Below are positions 1-6,253 of a DNA stretch of 12,773 nt, piece by piece. The DNA lies in NCBI GenBank assembly GCA_027348355.1, contig DAIEPN010000159.1, forward strand, positions 1 through 12,773, given 5' to 3'. A program made the translations under genes and the position numbers. How positions within the stretch are numbered: the stretch's first letter is position 1; every line of letters starts with the position of its first letter. The notes beneath the pieces are model-generated. The model was not told where the DNA came from and made no database searches. It saw only the letters and a program-made list of their open reading frames with translations. The DNA comes from Chlamydiota bacterium. Lineage in GTDB: Bacteria > Chlamydiota > Chlamydiia > Chlamydiales > Rhabdochlamydiaceae.

Positions 1-50
1 GCCGATGGTACTCTACACAAGAGTAGGGAAGAGTAGGACGTCGCCAAGAT
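1..50 (+). rRNA. rrf: 5S ribosomal RNA, 3' part only
   Basis: The first 50 bases match the 3' portion of bacterial 5S rRNA. They carry the conserved GCCGATGGTA segment, a short hairpin (CTCTAC...GTAGGG), the GAGTAGGAC segment and the terminal CGTCGCCAAG strand that pairs with the missing 5' end. The 5' part of the gene lies outside the window. The end is placed at about 50 from the conserved terminal strand and could be off by a few bases. It is probably the end of an rRNA operon, because a strong terminator follows at once and no tRNA is seen after it. Confidence 0.9.
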
Positions 51-60
51 TTTTCTTTCC

Positions 61-96
61 TCCCCTGTAGCTTAAAACCTGCAGGGGATTTTTTTT
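61..96 (+). terminator. Intrinsic terminator of the rRNA operon
   Basis: A 10-bp stem (TCCCCTGTAG pairing with CTGCAGGGGA, one G-U pair) closes an 8-base loop and is followed directly by eight T residues. It lies about 10 bases after the 5S rRNA and fits rho-independent termination of the rRNA transcript. Confidence 0.9.
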
Positions 97-302
97 GTTC
101 AGATCTATGATTTTGCAAATCAATATCTTATGTATAAATTATTGATTTTATTTAATTTTTCTATCTAATCGTCTTATTGTAAGATGTTTGCTAATTTAAT
201 TATTGATAATAAAATTTATAATTGATTTTTAATTAAAAATTTACTATTCTAAATTTGTTTTTAATAATTAATACAACTAAATTTAAAATGTAAGAGGTCA
301 AT
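97..302. other. AT-rich intergenic spacer
   Basis: About 200 bases between the rRNA terminator and the next gene hold no convincing ORF or RNA gene. The stretch is visibly much richer in A and T than its surroundings, with repeated ATTGAT and TTTAAT words. The only functional elements I can propose are the promoter at 222-250 and a ribosome binding site AAGAGG at 292-297. Confidence 0.6.
222..250 (+). promoter_or_regulatory. Candidate promoter of the small membrane protein gene
   Basis: TTGATT and TATTCT are separated by 17 bases, each matching four of six positions of the sigma-70 (chlamydial sigma-66) consensus. It would give a leader of about 45 bases before the ATG at 303. The region is so AT-rich that chance matches are likely, so this is tentative. 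Confidence 0.3.
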
Positions 303-695
303 ATGGTAAGCTCGGCAGGGAAAGCGGGTGAAAGTCAGTGTAGAATTGAGTGGACTATGCCTAAATCATTCGAGGATTGGGATAAACCATTAGGAAAAGT
401 TCACAGCCCGATCGGCACTTTCGATCTACCTACATCTAAACAGGTTGTAATTGCAGTGGCTGTAGGAGTTGTTGCACTAGCTCTTATTAAGGTTGTTAGT
501 GCGCTTATTGTTACAGCTCTTCTCGTTGGCGCTTTATATGTTGTGGCGCATGATGTAGTAATTCTCATGAAAGCAGAGTATCAGTATCGAAAGGATCAAG
601 AAAGTTGGCTTTCATTTTTGAATGACGGTTCATCGAAAGCATCACAGGCTCTAGATCGGACTTATATAGCAAAGTACATTGCACTCCTTTTGTAA
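303..695 (+). CDS. Small hydrophobic protein, Inc-like membrane topology, function unknown
   Basis: I do not recognise a named family for this 130-residue protein. A hydrophilic N-terminus (1-46) is followed by two hydrophobic stretches, about 47-62 and 64-82, split by a single lysine (K63). A third short hydrophobic patch (85-89) and a charged C-terminal tail follow. Closely spaced twin membrane segments without a signal peptide are the hallmark of chlamydial inclusion membrane (Inc) proteins, which are type III secreted. That assignment is inference from topology only, and an ordinary small inner-membrane protein is equally possible. The ATG at 303 is preceded by AAGAGG at 292-297 with suitable spacing. 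The gene stands alone between an AT-rich spacer and a terminator, so it is probably a single transcript. Confidence 0.65.
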   Translation: MVSSAGKAGESQCRIEWTMPKSFEDWDKPLGKVHSPIGTFDLPTSKQVVIAVAVGVVALALIKVVSALIVTALLVGALYVVAHDVVILMKAEYQYRKDQESWLSFLNDGSSKASQALDRTYIAKYIALLL

Positions 696-739
696 GTAAC
701 AGCAAATAGTCTAATCGTTTTTTGGGGTAGTTTTTATTT

Positions 740-795
740 CGACCTTTCCTAGCCATTGGGGTAAATATGGGTGTAGGAAGGGTTGTTTCTTTTTT
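740..795 (+). terminator. Intrinsic terminator after the small membrane protein gene
   Basis: CGACCTTTCCTA (740-751) can pair with TAGGAAGGGTTG (774-785) in a 12-base-pair stem containing two G-U pairs, with a 22-base loop. A T-rich tract follows (786-795). This separates the upstream gene from mdh, which must then have its own promoter. Confidence 0.65.
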
Positions 796-886
796 ATTAT
801 CAAGAGCGCGTGTCTTACCTTAGATTTCCTTGCGTAATAAATCAAAAAATTTCTACAGTACAGCTTTATAGATAAATGAGTTTTAC

Positions 887-1870
887 ATGGAAAAATCACT
901 AAAGCGTATCGCTGTAACTGGGGGCGCTGGACAAATTGCCTACAGTCTTCTATTTGAAATTGCAAATGGAGGATTGTTAGGACCTGACCAACCAATAGCA
1001 TTACATATTTTAGAAGTGGAAGCGATGATGCCTCAGTTGAAAGGTGTTTTGATGGAATTGGAAGACTGCGCTTTTCCTCTTCTTCATGAAGTTGTCATCG
1101 GATCAGACCCTTATACAGTCTTTAAACAAGTAGATTACGCCTTTTTTGTAGGAGCAAAACCTCGCGGCCCCGGCATGGAGAGAAAAGACCTTCTCGCTGA
1201 AAATGGAAAGATTTTTGCAGAGCAGGGTAAAGCCCTTAGCGAAGTAGCTTCTAAAAATGTTCTTTCTCTTGTTGTTGGCAATCCTGCTAATACCAATTGT
1301 TTGATTGCAATTAAAAATGCATCTAAAGTACATCCAAAACAGTTTTTTTCTATGATGAGGTTAGATCAGAATAGACTTGTTTCCATGCTTGCTAAAAAGT
1401 CTGGTGTTTTTTCTTATGAAATTAGTGATGCTGTTATTTGGGGCAATCACTCCTCTACACAGGTTCCTGATTTTGTGAATGCAAAAATCCAAAAGAAGTC
1501 CGCACTTGAGGTCATCAAAGATAAAAAATGGCTAGAAGAAGATTTAGCAGAGACCGTACAAAAGAGAGGCGCTGCAGTGATTGCGGCTAGAGGAAAATCA
1601 TCAGCAGCTTCTGCAGCTCATGCTGCGATTGAGTCGATGAGATTTGTGATCTTTCCTTCACAGACTGTTTTTTCGATTGGGATCTATTCAGATGGAAATC
1701 CCTATGGGATCCAAAATGATCTTGTCTTTTCTTTTCCTTGTAAATCTTTAGGTGAAGGTCGCGTTGAAATTGTAAAAGGGTTTGAGGTGAATAAGTATCT
1801 AAAAGAGAAAATGGCAATTTCAGAAAAGGAACTCATAGAAGAGAGATCTATGATCAGCCAGGTAAGGTAA
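887..1870 (+). CDS. mdh: Malate dehydrogenase
   Basis: This NAD-dependent enzyme oxidises malate to oxaloacetate in the TCA cycle, in the cytoplasm. The 327-residue length is normal for the cytosolic-type (type 2) bacterial MDH. A Rossmann motif [10 protein letters not shown] is at 11-20 and an acidic residue E43 suits NAD rather than NADP. The substrate-binding arginines are R93 and R99 (KPRGPGMER). The GNPANTN segment is at 131-137, the catalytic pair D160 and H188 lie in RLDQNR and WGNHSS, and the third substrate arginine is R158. The ATG at 887 puts the Rossmann strand where the family has it; its ribosome binding site is weak. Citrate synthase begins 3 bases after its stop, so the two are surely cotranscribed. 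The family's usual MTRLDHNR reads MMRLDQNR here, a mild variation. Confidence 0.96.
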   Translation: MEKSLKRIAVTGGAGQIAYSLLFEIANGGLLGPDQPIALHILEVEAMMPQLKGVLMELEDCAFPLLHEVVIGSDPYTVFKQVDYAFFVGAKPRGPGMERKDLLAENGKIFAEQGKALSEVASKNVLSLVVGNPANTNCLIAIKNASKVHPKQFFSMMRLDQNRLVSMLAKKSGVFSYEISDAVIWGNHSSTQVPDFVNAKIQKKSALEVIKDKKWLEEDLAETVQKRGAAVIAARGKSSAASAAHAAIESMRFVIFPSQTVFSIGIYSDGNPYGIQNDLVFSFPCKSLGEGRVEIVKGFEVNKYLKEKMAISEKELIEERSMISQVR

Positions 1871-1873
1871 ACT

Positions 1874-3040
1874 ATGCCCAATGTCTTATTTCAGATTACA
1901 GAAGATCTATTGGAGTCAGGACTCAGAGGTTTCCCGGTTGGATACTGCTCTACATCGAATGTCGATCCTGAAAAAGGGATTTCATATGTGGGAAAACCGA
2001 TTGCAGAGCTTGCAAACTGGAAACCAGCTCAAGTGATTTTCCTCCTCTACCATGGTTACGAAGGAAATCCTCAACAGATAGAAGAATTTTCAAAACACCT
2101 GGCAAAACGGGCGCAGTGTTCAAAAGAAGTGATTACTGCGGTTACAAAACTGCCAAGATCTGGACATCCGATGAAAGTATTTTCTGCCGCACTACTTCTA
2201 TTAGGCATGTATGAAGGAAGTGGTGATTACAGAGAAGATTGTTTGAACCTCATTGCAAAAGTTCCTCATTTAGTCGCAGCGGTGATCAATCATCATGCAG
2301 GCTGGGGCGAGACGCCTCCTCCGAATCCGCAGCTTGGTTATATGGAAAATTTTGCATATATGCTGCAAGTTCCAAATGGGAATGATAAGGAACTTACTTC
2401 TGCTTTCAAGTTATTTAATATTTTGCATTATGACCATGGAGGTGGAAACCTTTCTGCCTTTGTAGGAAAAGCTGTTGCATCGGGATTAGAGGATATGTAT
2501 GGTTCCATCACTTCTGCTATGCTAGCTTTGGCAGGTCCACGACATGGAAAAGCGAACCAAGACTGTTTAGAGTTTGTTAAAACTGTTTTAAAGGAAGTGG
2601 GAGACGATGTAAATCCTGAGCAAATCGAAAAGGTTTTACGCCATAGACTTTCTAATAATCAACTTATTTACGGGTTTGGTCACGCGGTCCTACGTGTGGA
2701 AGATGCGAGGGCAACTGTTCTTTATGATTATGCAAATCAGCATTACTCAAATAATCCTCTTGTAAAGACAGCCTTTCTGCTTCGTACAGTAGGGGCAAAG
2801 GTTTTGAAGGAGAATCCAAAAGTTGCTGACCCATATCCCAATGTCGATGCAGTATCCGGAACAGTTCTTTCAGCTGCCGGATTTCCTTATCCTGAGTATT
2901 TTACCGTTCTTTTTGGAATGAGTCGAGTGGTTGGGATCTCCATTCAAATTGTCTATGAAAGATGCGAAGCAAGGGGAGGAAAAGGTACTCCAATTGTCCG
3001 TCCAAAATATATCTATAGACCTCGTGAAAAGACCTCTTGA
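1874..3040 (+). CDS. gltA: Citrate synthase, eukaryotic/mitochondrial-like type
   Basis: This enzyme condenses oxaloacetate and acetyl-CoA to citrate, using the product of the gene before it. The catalytic triad is clear: H224 in AGPRHGKAN, H270 in YGFGHAVLR and D325 in PNVDAVSG, with further substrate contacts at H188 (HYDHGGGN), R279 and R351. Several blocks resemble the mitochondrial enzyme rather than the E. coli type. Examples are EDCLNLIAKVP (121-131), GFGHAVLR, PYPNVDAVSG and FTVLFGMSR. At 388 residues it is shorter than the E. coli or mature mitochondrial enzymes, mainly at the N-terminus. The ATG at 1874 follows an AAGG that lies within the end of mdh. Chlamydiaceae lack this enzyme, so its presence points to an environmental chlamydia. 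The symbol follows bacterial usage. Confidence 0.93.
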   Translation: MPNVLFQITEDLLESGLRGFPVGYCSTSNVDPEKGISYVGKPIAELANWKPAQVIFLLYHGYEGNPQQIEEFSKHLAKRAQCSKEVITAVTKLPRSGHPMKVFSAALLLLGMYEGSGDYREDCLNLIAKVPHLVAAVINHHAGWGETPPPNPQLGYMENFAYMLQVPNGNDKELTSAFKLFNILHYDHGGGNLSAFVGKAVASGLEDMYGSITSAMLALAGPRHGKANQDCLEFVKTVLKEVGDDVNPEQIEKVLRHRLSNNQLIYGFGHAVLRVEDARATVLYDYANQHYSNNPLVKTAFLLRTVGAKVLKENPKVADPYPNVDAVSGTVLSAAGFPYPEYFTVLFGMSRVVGISIQIVYERCEARGGKGTPIVRPKYIYRPREKTS

Positions 3041-3052
3041 GTATTAACAAAT

Positions 3053-3076
3053 TCAGGGATAAACTTAAGTCCCTGA
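3053..3076 (+). other. Intergenic hairpin before the MnmC2-like gene
   Basis: TCAGGGA (3053-3059) and TCCCTGA (3070-3076) form a perfect 7-bp stem with a 10-base loop. No T-tract follows, so it is not a standard intrinsic terminator. It sits just before the AAAGGA at 3082-3087 that may serve the next gene. A role in RNA stability, processing or translation control is possible but unproven. Confidence 0.45.
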
Positions 3077-3101
3077 TATCTAAAGGATTTGTTATATATT
3101 C

Positions 3102-4100
3102 ATGCGTGTTGCAATTATCGGAGCTGGTTTTTCAGGACTTGCGCTTTCCTATCATCTTTTGCAGTATCCCTCTTGCAATGTTACTATTTTCGATGGCAAA
3201 GGAATTGGAGCGGAGAGTTCTGGAATTGCCTCAGGACTTTTACATCCCTATCCTGGTGAAAAAGGACGTAGAAGTTGGAAGAGTTTTGAGGGGATGCAAG
3301 CTACAAAAGAGCTTCTTGCTGTTTCAGAAAAAGCACTAGGAAGACCGGTTGCAGATACGGGAGGGATTTTGCGCTTTATTCCTTCTTCAGAAGGAAATAC
3401 TTTTTTAGAACATGAAAAAGTGTACAAAGATGTGTCGCCAATTGGAAACGGATGGTTTTTACTGAAGTCTGGAATGACCGTATATACCTCTTTGTATTTA
3501 GAGGGACTTTGGAAAGCGGTTTCTTCTTTGGGGGCTAAGCTCCATACCCTTTTTATAGATCATTTCAATGCTCTTGATGAATATGACTGTATAATTGTTG
3601 CAGCAGGAGCCGGGACACTTGGCTTGCTGCAAATGGAGGTAGAGCTTCAACAAATCAAAGGACAGATTTTAACTTGTAAAATACCAGAAGAGCATTCTCT
3701 GACTAATAGTTTAATTGGGAAGGGGTATATAGCAACCATGCCAGAGCCTGGTTATTGCCATGTAGGGGCGACGTATGAGAGAGGGTTTACCTCTCTCTCT
3801 CCAAATATCCAAACTGCAAAAGAGCTGCTCTATCCAAAACTTTCTCTCTTTTATCCAAAAGTTGTAGACTTTCCTATTGAAGATTGCAAAGCCGCTGTTC
3901 GTGTTGCCAGAAAAGGACACTATATCCCCTTTGTCAAAAAGATGGGGGAAAAACATTGGGTTATAACAGCACTTGGTTCAAGAGGTCTTTTATATCATGG
4001 GTATTTAGGAAAAATTCTAGCGAGCGCGATTGTAGAAGAAAAGGAGGCCATGCTCCCCGAAGAGCTTGGAAGTGCAGTGATAAAAAATGTTGTTTTATAA
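3102..4100 (+). CDS. FAD-dependent oxidoreductase, stand-alone MnmC2-like tRNA cmnm5U34 enzyme
   Basis: This 332-residue protein belongs to the DAO FAD-oxidoreductase superfamily, with the dinucleotide-binding GAGFSG at 7-12. Other blocks parallel the C-terminal (oxidase) domain of E. coli MnmC in order. They are ASGLLHPYPG (43-52), KGQI (186-189), GYI...HVGATYERG (208-228), VRVARKGHYIPFV (266-278) and ALGSRGL (290-296). In MnmC this domain removes the carboxymethyl group of cmnm5(s2)U34 in tRNA to give nm5(s2)U34. The methyltransferase domain MnmC1 is absent here. The chlamydial counterpart beside mdh (CT375, from memory) is usually called a D-amino acid dehydrogenase, which remains the alternative. 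The AAAGGA at 3082-3087 lies 14 bases from the ATG, longer than usual. It is probably cotranscribed with citrate synthase. Confidence 0.75.
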   Translation: MRVAIIGAGFSGLALSYHLLQYPSCNVTIFDGKGIGAESSGIASGLLHPYPGEKGRRSWKSFEGMQATKELLAVSEKALGRPVADTGGILRFIPSSEGNTFLEHEKVYKDVSPIGNGWFLLKSGMTVYTSLYLEGLWKAVSSLGAKLHTLFIDHFNALDEYDCIIVAAGAGTLGLLQMEVELQQIKGQILTCKIPEEHSLTNSLIGKGYIATMPEPGYCHVGATYERGFTSLSPNIQTAKELLYPKLSLFYPKVVDFPIEDCKAAVRVARKGHYIPFVKKMGEKHWVITALGSRGLLYHGYLGKILASAIVEEKEAMLPEELGSAVIKNVVL

Positions 4101-4108
4101 AACACTCT

Positions 4109-4136
4109 TTGAAACAACCCTCTCTTTCAGTAGGAT
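4109..4136 (+). promoter_or_regulatory. Candidate promoter of the PhnP-like/hflX pair
   Basis: TTGAAA (five of six consensus positions) and TAGGAT (four of six) are spaced by 16 bases. Transcription would begin near 4143, about 18 bases before the ATG at 4161. That would exclude or nearly exclude the GTG at 4149 as the start codon. Confidence 0.45.
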
Positions 4137-4160
4137 AGTTTTGATAACGTGGGTGAGAAT

Positions 4161-4943
4161 ATGCAAGTGCGTTTGCAGTTTTTAGGTACCGGCGCCTCAA
4201 TGGGAGTTCCTATTATAGGGTGCAACTGTGAGGTTTGTACTTCTACTTCTGCTTATAATAAACGGTTTCGCTCTTCCGCTTTGCTTACGATAGGTACGAA
4301 AAAATTTCTTCTTGATGTTGGGCCAGACTTTCGTATGCAGGCCCTTCGCAATGGGATTACTTCTCTTGACGGGATCTTTTTAACTCATTTGCACTTCGAC
4401 CACATAGGAGGGATAGATGACCTGCGGATTTTTTATTTTCGTAGTAAGGCCAAGATCCCTTGTGTTCTTTCGAAAGAGACTTATGCAGAGCTGCAGATGC
4501 GTTATTACTATTTACTCCATCCAATGGTAGATGATTTTCCTGTTTCTGCCCAGGTAGATTTTAGAATTTTGGAAAACGATTTTGGAAAGATTGATTTTGA
4601 AGGAATTTCACTTAGATATGTCACATTTTTTCAAAAAGAAACTAAAGTGACAGGATTTATTTTTGGGAAGCTTGCTTATATCTCCGATATACGAGAGTAC
4701 ACAGATGAACTTATACGAGCTCTTGAGGGGATCGATACACTTGTGATCAGCGCCTTAAGACCTCTTCCCACCTCTATGCATTTTAGTATCGATGAAGCGA
4801 TTCATTTTGCTCAGAAAGTAGGAGCAAGAAGAACATACTTTACCCATATCTCTCACGAGATCGAACATAAAAAAATTTCTCAAACCCTACCTCCAGATAT
4901 TCATCTAGCTTATGATGGACTGGAAATCGAATGCCTAGGATAA
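4161..4943 (+). CDS. Metallo-beta-lactamase-fold hydrolase, PhnP-like
   Basis: This 260-residue cytoplasmic protein has the PhnP-type layout. LGTGASMG opens the chain, the structural zinc cysteines are C21, C23 and C26, and the metal-binding motif is THLHFDH (H76, H78, D80, H81). SDI follows (D176), then H207 in MHFSIDEA and THISHEIEH near the end (H229, H232). PhnP itself is a cyclic-ribose phosphodiesterase, but no phn genes are nearby and the substrate is unknown. The third-motif histidine of the fold is missing: no histidine occurs between 121 and 206. I prefer the ATG at 4161, because SD-like GGTGAG lies just before it and the family begins at this point. The GTG at 4149 would add four residues. 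hflX starts across its stop codon, so the two are cotranscribed. Confidence 0.85.
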   Translation: MQVRLQFLGTGASMGVPIIGCNCEVCTSTSAYNKRFRSSALLTIGTKKFLLDVGPDFRMQALRNGITSLDGIFLTHLHFDHIGGIDDLRIFYFRSKAKIPCVLSKETYAELQMRYYYLLHPMVDDFPVSAQVDFRILENDFGKIDFEGISLRYVTFFQKETKVTGFIFGKLAYISDIREYTDELIRALEGIDTLVISALRPLPTSMHFSIDEAIHFAQKVGARRTYFTHISHEIEHKKISQTLPPDIHLAYDGLEIECLG

Positions 4944-4945
4944 CA

Positions 4946-6253
4946 ATGGACAAAGACTTCCAACATGATATACAAACTCCTGAGATGAAGTCTGTGAAGA
5001 CCGCTTTTCTTGTAGGGGCTTATCAATCAGGAAATACGAAAGAAGCCTGTGATGAATACCTTGTAGAGCTGGAAAGACTTTGTGATACGTATGGTATTAC
5101 AGTGTGTGGAACAATTAGTTGTCCGTTAAAAAAGATTGAAGCTTCAACATATTTAGGAAGTGGAAAGATCGAAGAGATTGTGGAGATCATAAAAGATCTC
5201 TCTGTTGATGCGGTAATTTTTGATGAAGAAATTTCCCCACACCAACAGAGAAATTTGGAGAAGATCTTTCATAAAGCCGTCATCGACCGCACGGAGTTGA
5301 TTTTAGAGGTCTTTGCAAAAAGGGCGCAAACGAAAGAAGCAAAACTGCAAATCGAGCTCGCTAAGGTTCGTTATCAACTTCCCCGGTTAAAAAGACTATG
5401 GACCCACCTTTCCCGTCAATCAGCTGGAGGTGGAGCTTATTTGAAGGGGGAAGGAGAGAAGCAGATTGAGATAGACAGACGGATCATTAAAAGCCGCATT
5501 ACAAGACTGCAGAGAGAGCTAGAAGAAGTAAAAGAGCATCGCAGTACGCAAAGGAGTAGTAGGCTGAGATCAGGTGTTCCAACCTTTGCAATTGTTGGTT
5601 ATACAAATGCGGGAAAATCCACCCTTCTCAAAGCGCTTACAGCCGCAGATGTGCTTGTAGAAGATAAGCTGTTTGCAACGCTTGATACGACAACAAGAAA
5701 ATACACTCTTCCCAACCGTCAAGAAATCCTCCTTATCGATACGGTCGGATTCATCCGTAAAATCCCTCATACGTTAGTTGCTGCTTTTCGCAGTACTCTT
5801 GAAGAGACCGTCTATACTGATATTTTACTGCATTTAATCGATGTCTCGCATTCTTCTGCTGAACAGCAAGCAGAGGCTAAATATCATGTGCTAAAAGAGC
5901 TTGGAGTAGAAAAAAGACCCATCATCACAGTTCTTAATAAAATCGATAGATGTACAAATCCAAGTATAATTCATAGACTTCGTATCAAATATCCTAAAAC
6001 AGTGGCGATTTCAGCTCTCCATGGAACCGGTTTTGATGAGCTCATGGAAATGATGATGAAAGAGCTTTCGAACTTACGTAAAACTGTTAAATTACGTATT
6101 CCAATGAGCCATTATGCTCTTGTGAGTGAACTGACTCGAGAAGGAAAGGTCCTTTCTACGGAATATGATGAAAATGATATTCTATTAGAAGTGTCTATTC
6201 CAAGTCAGTTAGAATATAAAGTGGTGCCTTTTATTTTTAATTCCCATTCATAG
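4946..6253 (+). CDS. hflX: Ribosome-associated GTPase HflX
   Basis: HflX binds the 50S subunit and splits stalled or hibernating ribosomes. The 435-residue protein has the HflX N-terminal domain (about 18-120, with YLGSGKIEEI near 70). Next comes the glycine-rich QSAGGGAYLKGEGEKQIE linker (158-175), then a helical arm with RLQRELEEVKEHR. The G domain has G1 GYTNAGKST (218-226), G3 DTVGF (265-269), G4 NKID (331-334) and G5 SAL (356-358). I prefer the ATG at 4946 because AGGA sits at 4937-4940, five bases away. An in-frame ATG at 4931, inside the PhnP-like gene, would add five residues. The 3' end overlaps the convergent RING gene by 17 bases. In Chlamydia trachomatis hflX is also beside a phnP-like gene (CT379-CT380, from memory). 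Confidence 0.95.
   Translation: MDKDFQHDIQTPEMKSVKTAFLVGAYQSGNTKEACDEYLVELERLCDTYGITVCGTISCPLKKIEASTYLGSGKIEEIVEIIKDLSVDAVIFDEEISPHQQRNLEKIFHKAVIDRTELILEVFAKRAQTKEAKLQIELAKVRYQLPRLKRLWTHLSRQSAGGGAYLKGEGEKQIEIDRRIIKSRITRLQRELEEVKEHRSTQRSSRLRSGVPTFAIVGYTNAGKSTLLKALTAADVLVEDKLFATLDTTTRKYTLPNRQEILLIDTVGFIRKIPHTLVAAFRSTLEETVYTDILLHLIDVSHSSAEQQAEAKYHVLKELGVEKRPIITVLNKIDRCTNPSIIHRLRIKYPKTVAISALHGTGFDELMEMMMKELSNLRKTVKLRIPMSHYALVSELTREGKVLSTEYDENDILLEVSIPSQLEYKVVPFIFNSHS

Noticed and set aside
830..859. TTGCGT-N18-TACAGT as an mdh promoter
   Set aside because: Both elements match the consensus poorly; mdh needs a promoter after the terminator at 740-795, but I cannot place it reliably.
565..1001. 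Minus-strand ORFs under the small membrane protein and mdh
   Set aside because: They lie opposite supported genes or across the terminator, lack family motifs and have no ribosome binding site.
3037..3339. A 100-codon ORF overlapping the start of the FAD oxidoreductase gene
   Set aside because: It is in another frame of a gene with clear family motifs and shows no recognisable protein features.
4149..4160. GTG start for the PhnP-like protein
   Set aside because: The ATG at 4161 fits the family N-terminus and the SD-like GGTGAG, and the candidate promoter would start transcription close to or after this GTG.
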